Origin: Castellaniella sp041675725 | GTDB lineage: Bacteria > Pseudomonadota > Gammaproteobacteria > Burkholderiales > Burkholderiaceae_B | DNA length: 52,230 nucleotides | Assembly (NCBI RefSeq): GCF_041675725.1 | Contig: NZ_JBAYTI010000015.1 | Coordinates: 1 to 52,230 of the forward strand | Direction: 5' to 3' | Shown here: piece after piece, positions 18,087-26,697 of the stretch | How the letters are laid out: each line of letters opens with the position of its first letter | Numbering within the stretch: position 1 is the stretch's first letter | The notes under the pieces: model-generated | What the model was told of the DNA's origin: nothing | Database searches by the model: none | Seen by the model: only the letters and a program-made list of their open reading frames with translations | Translations under genes and position numbers: made by a program

Positions 18087-18431
18087 GATGGCATCGCTCC
18101 AGTTGTTTCATGAAATGTCAAGGGGTCACCAGGTCCCGTGGACATAGTACTGTAGAAACCAGGCACCGGGCCCGCACAATTATCACTATCTGAGAAAATA
18201 ATCCTGCTTTTTTATATACCTGTGGATTACGATGGATTTGGCCATCATGCACTCTCGCGCTCGATTCATGTGCCGGATCGAATCGCGCATGCGACGATCT
18301 CGGAAACCGCACAAAAAAATGGGGCAATCGATGCCCCTGGTGCCCGGCGGCTGACCCGCTACGTTATCTACGTGATTGCAATCGACGCAATCGAAGAAAG
18401 GTATCGGGTCACCGGAAAAAGCGCTTATCGC
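18087..18431. other. Intergenic region between Rid gene and dctP
   Basis: It holds the upstream region of the Rid gene at 18086 and the end of the TRAP operon. An open frame on the plus strand runs through it but has no family features and continues antisense into dctP, so it is not called. No RNA gene is apparent. Confidence 0.5.
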
Positions 18432-18433
18432 TT
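18416..18433 (-). terminator. Weak intrinsic terminator of the TRAP operon
   Basis: On the minus strand AAGCG, a five-base loop and CGCTT form a short stem followed by a run of U (TTTTTCC in DNA). The stem overlaps the dctP stop codon. The stem has only five pairs, so termination may be partial. Confidence 0.35.
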
Positions 18434-19418
18434 ATTCAACCGCTTGAATTCTGTCAAACAGGTCCGCCAATTTTCCCCCTTCAAATTTGGACGGCAAATC
18501 CGCCACTTTCGCGCGGAACTCGTTTTGGTCAGGGTCCACAATCTTCATCCCCGCCGCCTTGAACTCGTCGATCAAGGCCCCGTCGGCATTCCGGACGATC
18601 TCATCCTGGTAAGCACCGGCGTCCCGGGCCGCCGTGCGAATCAGCTCGATCTGATCATCGGACAATTTTTTATATGCATCATCGCTCATGGCCACGGTGA
18701 TGTTGGCCACGATATGCCCGGTCAGCGTCAGATTCTTGTGTACGAGCGGAATCCCGACGCTTTTGATGATGGAGAGTGGATTCTCCTGTGCATCGACGGT
18801 GTTCGTTTCTATGGCCGTAAACAGCTCACCAAAAGCGATCGGGGTTGGTGATGCACCCAGGGCACGCCATCCGGCCTCGTAGATCGGCACGGGCAATACC
18901 CGCACCCGCATCCCTTTCAGATCATCCGGATGGACAACAGGCCTGTTGGCCGTGAGGTGGCGGGTGCCGTAGTACCATGAGCCGTCGATCAAACGGATGC
19001 TCGTCTGGTCATAGAGTTTTTTTGCCAGCTCCGCCCCGATGTCGCCCCGCATGACGCGCTGCATATGGTCCGGATCCCGGAACAAATACAGGAATCCCAG
19101 TGCATTGGCTTCGGGCAATACCGTGCCAAAGCCGGCCCCTACGGTCACCGCCATATCCAGGGCGCCAATCTGCAGCCCCTCGATCAACTGCTGTTCGTTG
19201 CCCAGGGCCCCCCCGGGGAAAACGGTGATTTTGATATCACCGCCCGACCGTTCATTGACCAATTCCGCAAACCGTTTGGCCCCCAGGTCCGCAGGGGTAT
19301 TGACGGCCAGACCGTGCCCCAATTGAAACTCGATGGCCTTCTGGGCCCACGCAGTGCCACCGAACGCGACACCAAAAAATATGACCAAGAACAGTAATGT
19401 CGAATTAATCCGTTTCAT
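18432..19418 (-). CDS. dctP: TRAP transporter solute receptor, DctP family
   Basis: A 328-residue periplasmic receptor. Residues 1-25 are a signal peptide ending GTAWAQ. Typical DctP features follow: GHGLAVNTPADLGAKRFAEL, FPGGALGNEQQLIEGLQIGA, the PDDLKGMRVRVLPVP segment containing the Arg that normally binds the ligand carboxylate, and GELFTAIETNTVDAQENPL. TRAP receptors bind organic acids for proton- or sodium-driven uptake. AAGGAG precedes ATG 19418. It is the last gene of the operon, after dctM. Confidence 0.93.
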   Translation of the reverse strand: MKRINSTLLFLVIFFGVAFGGTAWAQKAIEFQLGHGLAVNTPADLGAKRFAELVNERSGGDIKITVFPGGALGNEQQLIEGLQIGALDMAVTVGAGFGTVLPEANALGFLYLFRDPDHMQRVMRGDIGAELAKKLYDQTSIRLIDGSWYYGTRHLTANRPVVHPDDLKGMRVRVLPVPIYEAGWRALGASPTPIAFGELFTAIETNTVDAQENPLSIIKSVGIPLVHKNLTLTGHIVANITVAMSDDAYKKLSDDQIELIRTAARDAGAYQDEIVRNADGALIDEFKAAGMKIVDPDQNEFRAKVADLPSKFEGGKLADLFDRIQAVE

Positions 19419-19435
19419 TTATATCTCCTTGATTA

Positions 19436-20710
19436 TCAGTATTTCCCATATACCAGCGTGGGAATCCAGGTCACTATCTCTGGAAAAGGGATCATCAACA
19501 ACAACACGACTATGAGAGGGAAAATGAAAGGTAGAACAGCCAACATGACGCGCTCCAGCGACATTCCGGAAATCTGGCTGCCTACGAACAGACACATACC
19601 CAACCCGGGTGAAATCAAGCCAATACCCAGCCCATAGACGATGAACACGCCAAGCAATATGGGATCGATCCCGGCCGCAACCAATGGCGGGCTTACGATG
19701 GGAACCAATATGATCATCGCGGGCGCCACTTCAAGAAAAATCCCGACGATGAGCAGCAGAAGTGCCAGCGCAAGAAGCAACCAGCTATGATCGCTGATCG
19801 TGCTGACCATGGTCATGGCAACTTGGCTGGCCACCTGATCACGCGCAATGATGTATCCCAATGGTGCGGAAAGGCCCAGTATCACCATGATCGCCGCCGA
19901 CAATATGGTGGTGGACAGAAGCGCCCTGAAGAATTGAGCGTAGCTCATCTCTTTGTAGACAAACAGGGCAACGATAGACGCGTAGATGGCGGCAATGACC
20001 GCGGATTCCGTGGGGGTCGCGAACCCCGAGAACAGGGCCCCCAGCAGCACCACTGGCGTCATGAGGGCCCAGAACGCAGAGCGAAATGCCGACCCAATGG
20101 ATATGGTGGCAACCCGCGGAGTATGGAGGCGGCGACGACGATATATATAGGCAAATGTCATCATCAGCGCGGCACCGCTCAGCACGCCGGGCATCACGCC
20201 CCCCATGAACAGAAGCCCAACGGGGACCCCTGCAATACTGCCATATATCACCATATTGATACTTGGCGGGATGATGGGACCGAGGGTGGCCGACGAAACC
20301 GTCAAGCCCACGCTCAGGTCATCGGGATAATCATTTTCACGCATGGCCTTGAGCTCGACCCGGCCCAGGCTGGCGACGTCTGCGACGGCGGACCCCGACA
20401 TGCCGGCAAACAGCATACTGCCCAGCACATTGGCATGCCCCAGCGCGCCGGGCACCCGGCCCACGACAGCCAGCGCAAAATTGAAGATGCGCATTGTAAT
20501 GCCGCCGGTATTCATCAACTCGCCCGCCAAGATGAAGAAAGGTATGGCCACCAGAGAAAGCGCGCTCAGTTGGCCAATGACCTGCTGCGGAAACACCAGA
20601 AGGTTTGCACCGGCAGCCAGAAAATATGCCAATGAGGCCAGACCGATTGAAAACGCCACCGGCACGCCAATGAGCAACGTCGCTATCAGGACCAACAGGG
20701 CTGTGATCAT
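19436..20710 (-). CDS. dctM: TRAP transporter large permease, DctM family
   Basis: A 424-residue membrane protein of the usual DctM length with about 12 hydrophobic segments. The GMSGSAVADVASLGRVELKAM loop and the GPIIPPSINMVIYGSIAG stretch are characteristic. The frame is open to 20866, but ATG 20710 overlaps the dctQ stop as ATGA and begins the first membrane span (MITALLVLIATLLIGVPVAF), so the extra 52 residues are rejected. It forms the ion-coupled channel with DctQ. Confidence 0.93.
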   Translation of the reverse strand: MITALLVLIATLLIGVPVAFSIGLASLAYFLAAGANLLVFPQQVIGQLSALSLVAIPFFILAGELMNTGGITMRIFNFALAVVGRVPGALGHANVLGSMLFAGMSGSAVADVASLGRVELKAMRENDYPDDLSVGLTVSSATLGPIIPPSINMVIYGSIAGVPVGLLFMGGVMPGVLSGAALMMTFAYIYRRRRLHTPRVATISIGSAFRSAFWALMTPVVLLGALFSGFATPTESAVIAAIYASIVALFVYKEMSYAQFFRALLSTTILSAAIMVILGLSAPLGYIIARDQVASQVAMTMVSTISDHSWLLLALALLLLIVGIFLEVAPAMIILVPIVSPPLVAAGIDPILLGVFIVYGLGIGLISPGLGMCLFVGSQISGMSLERVMLAVLPFIFPLIVVLLLMIPFPEIVTWIPTLVYGKY

Positions 20711-21255
20711 GCGTTGTCTCCCTGCTCCTGATCCGTCGTAAGCACGACGGCTGGGGGATCGGGCAGAAAAGACTCGACTAGCATGAACCGATAATCGAAG
20801 AATTTCATTTGGCAAAGACGCAGGAGTGCGCATATCGAAAAGGCCGGTGCCGCCGCATACCCCCACGCCCAGGTGATGGGCAGCGGGGTTGCCAATGTGG
20901 TTGTCCTCATCGCCAACTGCCAGCCTTTAAAGCCCAGAACGACCAGCAAGGCACAGATCGAAACCCACCCGATCCACTCGAGCACTGCCCGCACAGGTCT
21001 TGGTGCCCACAGGAGCAAAGAATCAATGCGGATCAGTTCGAATCTCTTGATGGCGCCCACCGTACCGAGAACGGAAGCCCAAAGAAATAAAAACTGTGCC
21101 AGCATTTCCGGCCACACCAAGGGCGCATTGAACGCGGACCTGGCAGTAATCTGCAAAGCAATTGCCAATAATGTGATGACCAGCAAAACGGTGGCCAATA
21201 TCTCTTCCGCATTATCAAAGACCACCTTCAACCACGGAATGCCTTGATTCTTCAC
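20707..21255 (-). CDS. dctQ: TRAP transporter small permease, DctQ family
   Basis: A 182-residue protein with four membrane spans and the family motif around FNAPLVWPEMLAQFLFLWAS. The start is GTG at 21255, because the nearby ATG at 21260 reaches a stop after two codons, and AGGAG is suitably placed for the GTG. The last four bases overlap dctM. It lies 91 bp downstream of a D-2-hydroxyacid dehydrogenase gene. Confidence 0.9.
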   Translation of the reverse strand: MKNQGIPWLKVVFDNAEEILATVLLVITLLAIALQITARSAFNAPLVWPEMLAQFLFLWASVLGTVGAIKRFELIRIDSLLLWAPRPVRAVLEWIGWVSICALLVVLGFKGWQLAMRTTTLATPLPITWAWGYAAAPAFSICALLRLCQMKFFDYRFMLVESFLPDPPAVVLTTDQEQGDNA

Positions 21256-21346
21256 GTCATGTCTCCTGTACTACCACTTGGCCGGTTTTTATGGCTCATA
21301 GTGAACGAGTGTTTTCTGTGCAGATCCGCGAACCCTATGCGCTCTC

Positions 21347-22345
21347 TTATTGGATGCCCGCCCTGTTTTTTTTCTTGACGGCCGGATTGACGACGTTCAG
21401 CGGCCAGGTGCCCATCAGCACCTTGCGCACCTCGTTCGGCGCGCCGGACTGCAGCGCCACCATGGATTCTTTGCTATACCAGGCCGCATGGGGCGTTATC
21501 GTCACGTTGTCACGCCCGCGCAGCGGGTGATCGGCATGCAGCGGCTCCGGGTCCACGGTATCCAACATGCAGGCGGCCACTATGCCCGCATCCAGCGCAC
21601 GCACCAACGCCATCGTGTCGACGATGGGTCCGCGCGATACGTTCAGGAAAATCACCCCCCGCTTCATGCGGCCAAAAAGCTCGTCGCCAAACATGCCCCG
21701 GGAGGTTTCAGTCAGAGGAACGTGCAGAGAGAGGATGTCCGCTTCGCGCAACAAAACATCCAAATCGACCGGTCGAGCCACGGGATCTTCAGGCGGGCTC
21801 TCTAGATAGGGATCGTGGTAAATGATTTCCAGGCCGAATGCCGCTGCCCTGCCGGCCACCCGCCGCGCGATCTTTCCAAACCCAATCAAGCCCAGCACCT
21901 TGCCCTTGAGACGAAACGCGTTGATTCCTTGCATGACGTCCCAGCCACCGGCGCGGACATGGCGATCCAGCCGGAACGCCTCACGCACCCCGCCCAGCAG
22001 CAGCGCAAGCGTATGGTCGGCCACTTCGTCCACGCAATAGTCTGGATTGTTGGTCACGATGATGCCCGCCTCGGTGGCAGCCTGAAGGTCTATCGTGTCG
22101 ACGCCAATGCCATAACGGGCAATGATGCGGCATTTTGGCATGGCGGCCATGATCTCTGCGGTGATGGGCCCGGCATACGTATTCAGCAGCGCATCGCAAT
22201 CCCCCACGTGCGCCAGAAAATCTTCGGGCTGGGTCGTGTTCAAAACGGTGATGTCGGCCACATCCGACAATATCCGCTTTTCAACGTCCGGGCTTGGCCA
22301 AACGTAGTCGGTCAGCACGACCTTGTATTTGTCGTGAACACTCAT
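21347..22345 (-). CDS. D-isomer-specific 2-hydroxyacid dehydrogenase (CtBP-like)
   Basis: A 332-residue NAD-dependent dehydrogenase. The nucleotide fold is marked by GLIGFGKIARRVAGRA, and the catalytic trio by Arg in NVSRGPIVD, Glu in DTVDPEPL and His in ITPHAAWYS. It reduces a 2-oxo acid to the D-2-hydroxy acid or the reverse. GGAGG precedes ATG 22345. It lies between the crotonase-fold gene and the TRAP genes, so the imported solute may be a hydroxy or oxo acid; this is inference. Overall closest in style to the C-terminal-binding-protein group rather than to 3-phosphoglycerate dehydrogenase. Confidence 0.9.
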   Translation of the reverse strand: MSVHDKYKVVLTDYVWPSPDVEKRILSDVADITVLNTTQPEDFLAHVGDCDALLNTYAGPITAEIMAAMPKCRIIARYGIGVDTIDLQAATEAGIIVTNNPDYCVDEVADHTLALLLGGVREAFRLDRHVRAGGWDVMQGINAFRLKGKVLGLIGFGKIARRVAGRAAAFGLEIIYHDPYLESPPEDPVARPVDLDVLLREADILSLHVPLTETSRGMFGDELFGRMKRGVIFLNVSRGPIVDTMALVRALDAGIVAACMLDTVDPEPLHADHPLRGRDNVTITPHAAWYSKESMVALQSGAPNEVRKVLMGTWPLNVVNPAVKKKNRAGIQ

Positions 22346-22387
22346 TCAACTTGCCTCCGGCATTCATTTTTCAAGGTCCGCGAGCGG

Positions 22388-23206
22388 TCAGCCCCCCGTC
22401 CATCGGGGCTTGCGCTTGTTGAGAAAACTATCGACCCCTTCGCGGAAATCCCGCGACATATATGCGCGGCGGATCAAGTCCCCCCCTTCGGGCAGAGGCA
22501 CTTTGGCCAGCCGCCGCACCGCCTCTTTTGTGACGGACAACGTGATCGGCGCATTTTCGGCGACAGAGGCCGCCAACTCATGGGCTCGATTTACCAGCGC
22601 GGCCCAATCGGCCAGGACCTCGGAAACCAAGCCCCAGGCCATGGCTTTGTCGGCATTGCCGAATTCGGCGGTCATCACCAGTTCTTTCACACGGGCGACA
22701 CCCAGCAAACGAACAAATCGATCGATGCTTTCAACGGACAGGCAGTTTCCTACCGTACGGGCGATGGGTACGCCGAACTTGATGTTGGCTTGCGCGATAC
22801 GGATGTCGCTGCATACCGCAATCCCCATGCCACCCCCCGTACACGCACCGGATATCGCTGAAATGACTGGTATGGCGCACCTCTCAAGAACTGTAAGGCA
22901 GCGCCCGACCGTCTCCTCATAGGCAAGCGCATCTTCCGGAGTGGAAAAAGCCTTGAATTCAGAAATATCGGTGCCGCTGACAAATGCATTCTGGTCTGAT
23001 GAGATCAGCAGCAGAACGCGAACGCCACCCCCCCCCGTGTCCAGTTCCCGGCATACTTGTGCCAGGTCGTGGTACATACCCATGGTCATGGCATTGCGCA
23101 CCTCGGGCCGGTTAAAGGTCACCACCCCGACCTGTCCGCGCTGCTCCCAGCCCATCAAGCCGCCCGCAATGCTTGACAAGTTTCTGATTCTTTCATTTAT
23201 GGACAT
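22388..23206 (-). CDS. Crotonase-superfamily protein (enoyl-CoA hydratase/isomerase-like) lacking hydratase glutamates
   Basis: A 272-residue protein. The oxyanion hole is visible in FVSGTDISEF near residues 75-84 and GACTGGGMGIA near 123-133. By eye alignment with mammalian enoyl-CoA hydratase, Glu144 (GGGCELA) becomes Gly in GGGMGIA and Glu164 (GQPEILLG) becomes Ile in GVPIARTVG. Both hydration glutamates are therefore absent, so another reaction of a CoA ester is likelier: isomerisation, decarboxylation, racemisation or hydrolysis. ATG 23206 lies 14 bp inside the upstream CoA-transferase gene; another ATG at 23248 is possible. The CaiB/crotonase pairing suggests that the acid is first activated to a thioester. 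Confidence 0.82.
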   Translation of the reverse strand: MSINERIRNLSSIAGGLMGWEQRGQVGVVTFNRPEVRNAMTMGMYHDLAQVCRELDTGGGGVRVLLLISSDQNAFVSGTDISEFKAFSTPEDALAYEETVGRCLTVLERCAIPVISAISGACTGGGMGIAVCSDIRIAQANIKFGVPIARTVGNCLSVESIDRFVRLLGVARVKELVMTAEFGNADKAMAWGLVSEVLADWAALVNRAHELAASVAENAPITLSVTKEAVRRLAKVPLPEGGDLIRRAYMSRDFREGVDSFLNKRKPRWTGG

Positions 23207-24419
23207 TGCCTGCTGCTCCCTCTGCCGCACCGAATACGCCCTGTTCACGAAGCGTCTGAACGTCCGACTTGGAAAATCCGAGCGATGCGAGTATTTCTTC
23301 AGTATGTTCGCCCAGTAAAGGCGGGGCCCTGCGCAACTGCTGCGGCGTGTCGCTCAGCTTCACGGGATATCCGATCAGCTTCAGATCGCCTTCCACAGGA
23401 TGACGCGTGCTCATTACCATGTTGCGTGCCCGCACATGATCGCTGTCCAGCGCTTGCCGGTAGTCATAGAGCGGCCCGCAAGGCACCCCCACGTCGAGCA
23501 ATTTCTCGACCCAGTGAGAGACCCGATCCGTCTCGAAAGTATTTTCGAGCTCGGAGATGAGTGCTTCCCTGTTTGCGAGCCTTGAAATGTTGTCCACGAA
23601 CCGGGGATCGTCGACCAGATCAGCACGCCCCATTACGTCGCACAGCAGCAGCCAGAGTTTCTGGTTAGCGGCGCCAATGACAAAATAACCGTCTTGTGCA
23701 TGCACCACCTGGTAAGGGGCGCTCATGCGATTGGCCGATCCCATGGGCTGCGGCGACTCGCCCGTGCTCCAGTATTCGGCGATTTCCCAAATGGACAGGC
23801 TCAACGCAGCATCGAATAGTGAAGCATCGACGTACTGGCCGCGCCCCGAAGCAGCGCGCCCGATCAAGGCCGACTGAATGCCATACAAGGCCATCAGGCC
23901 CGCACCTAAATCCGCGATTGAAATGCTATTGCGCACCGGAACCCCGCCCTTGTGCCCGGCCGTACTCATGACACCGCTCATGGCTTGCGCGATCATGTCG
24001 AACCCGGGGCGTTGAGACCATGGGCCAGTTTGGCCAAAGCCCGAGATGCTGGCGTACACTAGCCGTGGATTCAGCGCCGCTACCGTGCGATAGTCGAAGC
24101 CCAGGCGCTGCGCCACCCCAGGACGGCTGTTCTCCACGAGCACATCCGAGGTTTTGACCAGCTCATAGAGTACGCCGCGCCCCGCGTCATTTTTCAGATC
24201 CAGCTCGATACTGCGCTTGTTCCGGTTCAACTGAAGAAAGCCGTTGCTGTCATTGCCCTTCAAGCGATAGCCCATGGAGGCCCGAGTCTGGTCTCCGGTA
24301 CCGGGCGGCTCGACCTTGATGACGTCTGCCCCCATGTCCCCCAGCAACATCGTACAAAACGGACCCGCCATGACCTGGCTGAGATCCAGAACCCGTATCC
24401 CGCTGAGCGGCAATTCCAT
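23193..24419 (-). CDS. CaiB/BaiF family CoA-transferase (family III)
   Basis: A 408-residue enzyme moving CoA between carboxylic acids. Family features are LSGIRVLDLSQVMAGPFCTM at the start, MGADVIKVEPPGTGD, LNRNKRSIELDLK, VLVENSRPGVAQRLG, and ISIADLGAGLMALYG, where the Asp is the expected acyl-anhydride nucleophile. GAGGAGG before ATG 24419 is a strong ribosome site. It is first in the leftward TRAP operon and faces a control region shared with an NTF2-like/amidase/GntR operon. Confidence 0.93.
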   Translation of the reverse strand: MELPLSGIRVLDLSQVMAGPFCTMLLGDMGADVIKVEPPGTGDQTRASMGYRLKGNDSNGFLQLNRNKRSIELDLKNDAGRGVLYELVKTSDVLVENSRPGVAQRLGFDYRTVAALNPRLVYASISGFGQTGPWSQRPGFDMIAQAMSGVMSTAGHKGGVPVRNSISIADLGAGLMALYGIQSALIGRAASGRGQYVDASLFDAALSLSIWEIAEYWSTGESPQPMGSANRMSAPYQVVHAQDGYFVIGAANQKLWLLLCDVMGRADLVDDPRFVDNISRLANREALISELENTFETDRVSHWVEKLLDVGVPCGPLYDYRQALDSDHVRARNMVMSTRHPVEGDLKLIGYPVKLSDTPQQLRRAPPLLGEHTEEILASLGFSKSDVQTLREQGVFGAAEGAAGNVHK

Positions 24420-24486
24420 TCGTTATCCTCCTCTCGAGACAGTCCACGAAACTGGGCGAGCGCCTTTAGGTACTTTTATGACAAAT

Positions 24487-24521
24487 CTTGGTTTTTTTAG
24501 AAGATAGCATAAAGATCCAAG
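24487..24521. promoter_or_regulatory. Operator-like inverted repeat CTTGG-N25-CCAAG, copy 1
   Basis: CTTGG (24487-24491) and CCAAG (24517-24521) are inverted and 30 bp apart, start to start. The second copy at 24680-24714 has exactly the same spacing, and both left arms extend to CTTGGT. A plausible target of the GntR protein at 26694. Confidence 0.5.
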
Positions 24522-24669
24522 GAAACACAATCCTGTCATACACCCCTACAGCGGATACCTTCATTGATACTTTCACTTACAGGCAGGCGCCCTGAACGGG
24601 TGGAAGAAAGCCGGATTTTGAACCGTGATTGGCCGTGACGACCGATCCGGCAAGTCGTTTTCAGACCTA

Positions 24670-24698
24670 TTGAACATTCCTTGGTATACATTTAGAAT
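24670..24698 (+). promoter_or_regulatory. Putative sigma-70 promoter of the NTF2/amidase/GntR operon
   Basis: TTGAAC (24670-24675), a 17-bp spacer and TAGAAT (24693-24698) give a good promoter with a start near 24705. The second CTTGG-N25-CCAAG repeat overlaps spacer, -10 and start, so binding there would block RNA polymerase. Confidence 0.5.
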
Positions 24699-24714
24699 CA
24701 CATGAAGAACCAAG
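24680..24714. promoter_or_regulatory. Operator-like inverted repeat CTTGG-N25-CCAAG, copy 2
   Basis: CTTGG (24680-24684) and CCAAG (24710-24714). With one bulged base the arms extend to ATTC-TTGGT and ACCAA-GAAT. It overlaps the rightward promoter and matches copy 1 in spacing. Confidence 0.5.
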
Positions 24715-24754
24715 AATCGATACATCTTATACCCACATCACACGGAGACGCCAT

Positions 24755-25189
24755 ATGACGACAATCAATGCGCAGGATTACATCGAGATCCAAAACCTGT
24801 ACTCTCTGTACAATCTGGCAAGCGATGCTGGCGACGCCGAAGGCTACGCGTCATGCTTCAGCAGCGACGGGCTGCTCGAACTGATCCCATTGGGCATTAC
24901 AGTCACCGGGGCCGAGAACTTCAAGGCCTTCAAGAAGCGAGACTTTTCTGGAAGGCAGCACATCTATCGCCGCCATTGGAATGGCAGCATCCACCTGGAG
25001 CAAAACAGCGATGGCAGCGTCAGAGGCCGTTGCTATCTGTTGGCGTTCAATGGCACCCCGGGCGAACTACCGGCAATCGCCGACTGTGGCGTCTACGAAG
25101 ACCGTATCGTCAAAGAAGCAGGCGCATGGAAATTCGCACACCGCCGCCTGATGATGGACGGCTCTACTTTCAATCTGAAAGCCAAATAG
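24755..25189 (+). CDS. SnoaL/NTF2-like small protein
   Basis: A 144-residue protein with the cone-shaped alpha+beta fold of the SnoaL_4 group: helices at the N-terminus (EIQNLYSLYNLASDAGDAEGYASCF), then beta strands around RRHWNGSIHLEQNSDGSVRGRCYLL and the closing KFAHRRLMMDG. Members act as small isomerases, dehydratases or ring hydroxylase partners, and many have unknown roles. The His/Asp content in the putative pocket does not identify a reaction. CGGAG lies seven bases before ATG 24755, and the amidase start follows two bases after its stop. Confidence 0.8.
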   Translation: MTTINAQDYIEIQNLYSLYNLASDAGDAEGYASCFSSDGLLELIPLGITVTGAENFKAFKKRDFSGRQHIYRRHWNGSIHLEQNSDGSVRGRCYLLAFNGTPGELPAIADCGVYEDRIVKEAGAWKFAHRRLMMDGSTFNLKAK

Positions 25190-25191
25190 CC

Positions 25192-26697
25192 ATGGATGAC
25201 ATCATTCGCGCAAGTGCCGGTGATCTGGCGCGCCATATTGCACGCAGAAAAATCAGCGCCCTGGAAACAGCGTCTGCTTTCCTGGACCAGATCCAACGGT
25301 TCAACCCGGCTCTCAACGCCATTATTACACTGGCTCCAGATATCCTGGACCAGGCCAGGGCCCGCGACGAGCGCCTGGCCAAGGGCGGCGCACCACGTCC
25401 CCTGGAAGGGGTGCCGTTTGTGGTAAAGGACAATATTCTCACAAAGAATCTGCGTACGACATACGGGTCCTACGTACTGCAGAACCACATCCCCGAAGAA
25501 AATGCGATTTGCGTGCAGCGCATACTGGACGCCGGCGGTGTCTTGCTGGGAAAGACGAATACGTCCGAGTTCGCCACAGACATCAATACAAGCAACCCGC
25601 TGTTTGGCCTCACGCGGAACCCGATCGATCTCAATATCAGCACGGGGGGATCCAGCGGCGGCAGCGCGGCCGCAATAGCGGCGGATTTCGCGCCCATAGG
25701 GCTGGGCACCGACCTCGGGGGTTCAATCCGGATACCCGCCGCCTGGTGCGGCATATCCGGATTGCGCCCCAGCCCCGGCCGGGTACCGGTGTACCCATCC
25801 GAATTTGGCTGGGATACCTTGGTTCATCATGTCCAAGGCCCCATGGCGCGCCACGTGGAAGACCTGGGCTTGCTGCTGTCCGTCATTGCCGGACAGGACG
25901 ACCGCGACCCGATATCCCTTCCCACATCCAGCTGCGATTATGAAAAGGCCGCAGCGGGCCTGGCGGACCTGCGCGGGCTGAAAATCGCGTATTGCGCGAA
26001 CCTGGGCGGCATTGCCCCAGTGGATCCAGAGATTGAACGGCTTGCCAAACAAGCGGCTGCCGCATTCCAGTCCATGGGGTGCACCGTGGACGAGGCCTGT
26101 TTCAACGCAAGTGACATCAAAGCCATCATCGCCGGCACCCGTGGCTACGGGATTGTGGCCCGTTTTTCCACGCTGGTGCGGGATCACGGAAACCTGTTGA
26201 CCACCCAGCTCATCGGCCAACTCGAAGACGCATTGAAACTGGATCTGAAATCCGTTGCCCAGGCCGAGCGTCTGCGCACGCAATACTGGCAAAGGGTGCG
26301 CGCGTTTCAGGATCGCTACGACCTCATCCTGACACCCACGGTCGGCGCCCCACCCTTCCGGCTGGACGAGCCGTTGCCAGACAAAGTAGGCAATCAGCCA
26401 GTAGCGCGTTATTACGACATTTTCCTGCTGGTCTATGCGTTTACTCTACTGGGATTGCCGGCCGCTTCCGTACCATGCGGCTACACGGCCTCTGGCGCAC
26501 CCGCAGGCCTTCAGATCGTCGGCCGCAGGATGCGCGAAGACCAGGTATTGAATGCCGCGTCCGCATACACGCATTTTCAACCCCATGTCTTGCAGCGCCG
26601 CCCGATTCGCTTGGATGAAGCGGTTGAACTCGATTATCATATCTCCACACCCGGTATGCGCTCTGCAACTGAACCGACACCCCACGCACCACAATGA
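25192..26697 (+). CDS. Amidase (amidase signature family)
   Basis: A 501-residue hydrolase of the Ser-cisSer-Lys amidase family. Lys in VPFVVKDNI near residue 81, the Gly/Ser signature STGGSSGGSAAA near 149-160, and the nucleophile region GTDLGGSIRIPA are all intact. It should release ammonia or an amine from an amide. The frame is open upstream through the NTF2-like gene, but ATG 25192, two bases after the previous stop, starts the recognisable fold. Its last four bases overlap the GntR start (ATGA), so the regulator is co-translated. Confidence 0.9.
   Translation: MDDIIRASAGDLARHIARRKISALETASAFLDQIQRFNPALNAIITLAPDILDQARARDERLAKGGAPRPLEGVPFVVKDNILTKNLRTTYGSYVLQNHIPEENAICVQRILDAGGVLLGKTNTSEFATDINTSNPLFGLTRNPIDLNISTGGSSGGSAAAIAADFAPIGLGTDLGGSIRIPAAWCGISGLRPSPGRVPVYPSEFGWDTLVHHVQGPMARHVEDLGLLLSVIAGQDDRDPISLPTSSCDYEKAAAGLADLRGLKIAYCANLGGIAPVDPEIERLAKQAAAAFQSMGCTVDEACFNASDIKAIIAGTRGYGIVARFSTLVRDHGNLLTTQLIGQLEDALKLDLKSVAQAERLRTQYWQRVRAFQDRYDLILTPTVGAPPFRLDEPLPDKVGNQPVARYYDIFLLVYAFTLLGLPAASVPCGYTASGAPAGLQIVGRRMREDQVLNAASAYTHFQPHVLQRRPIRLDEAVELDYHISTPGMRSATEPTPHAPQ

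Larger units (their letters stand above)
24420..24754. promoter_or_regulatory. Divergent control region between caiB-like operon and amidase/GntR operon
   Basis: This 335-bp gap contains the leader of the leftward operon, a rightward promoter candidate (24670-24698) and two inverted repeats of identical geometry, listed separately. It is richer in A and T than the flanking genes. A -10-like TATGCT on the minus strand (24511-24506) lies inside the first repeat. Confidence 0.6.

Noticed and set aside
18222..18851. A 209-codon plus-strand open frame over the dctP end and its flank
   Set aside because: It is antisense to a clear DctP gene, has no family features and no good ribosome site.
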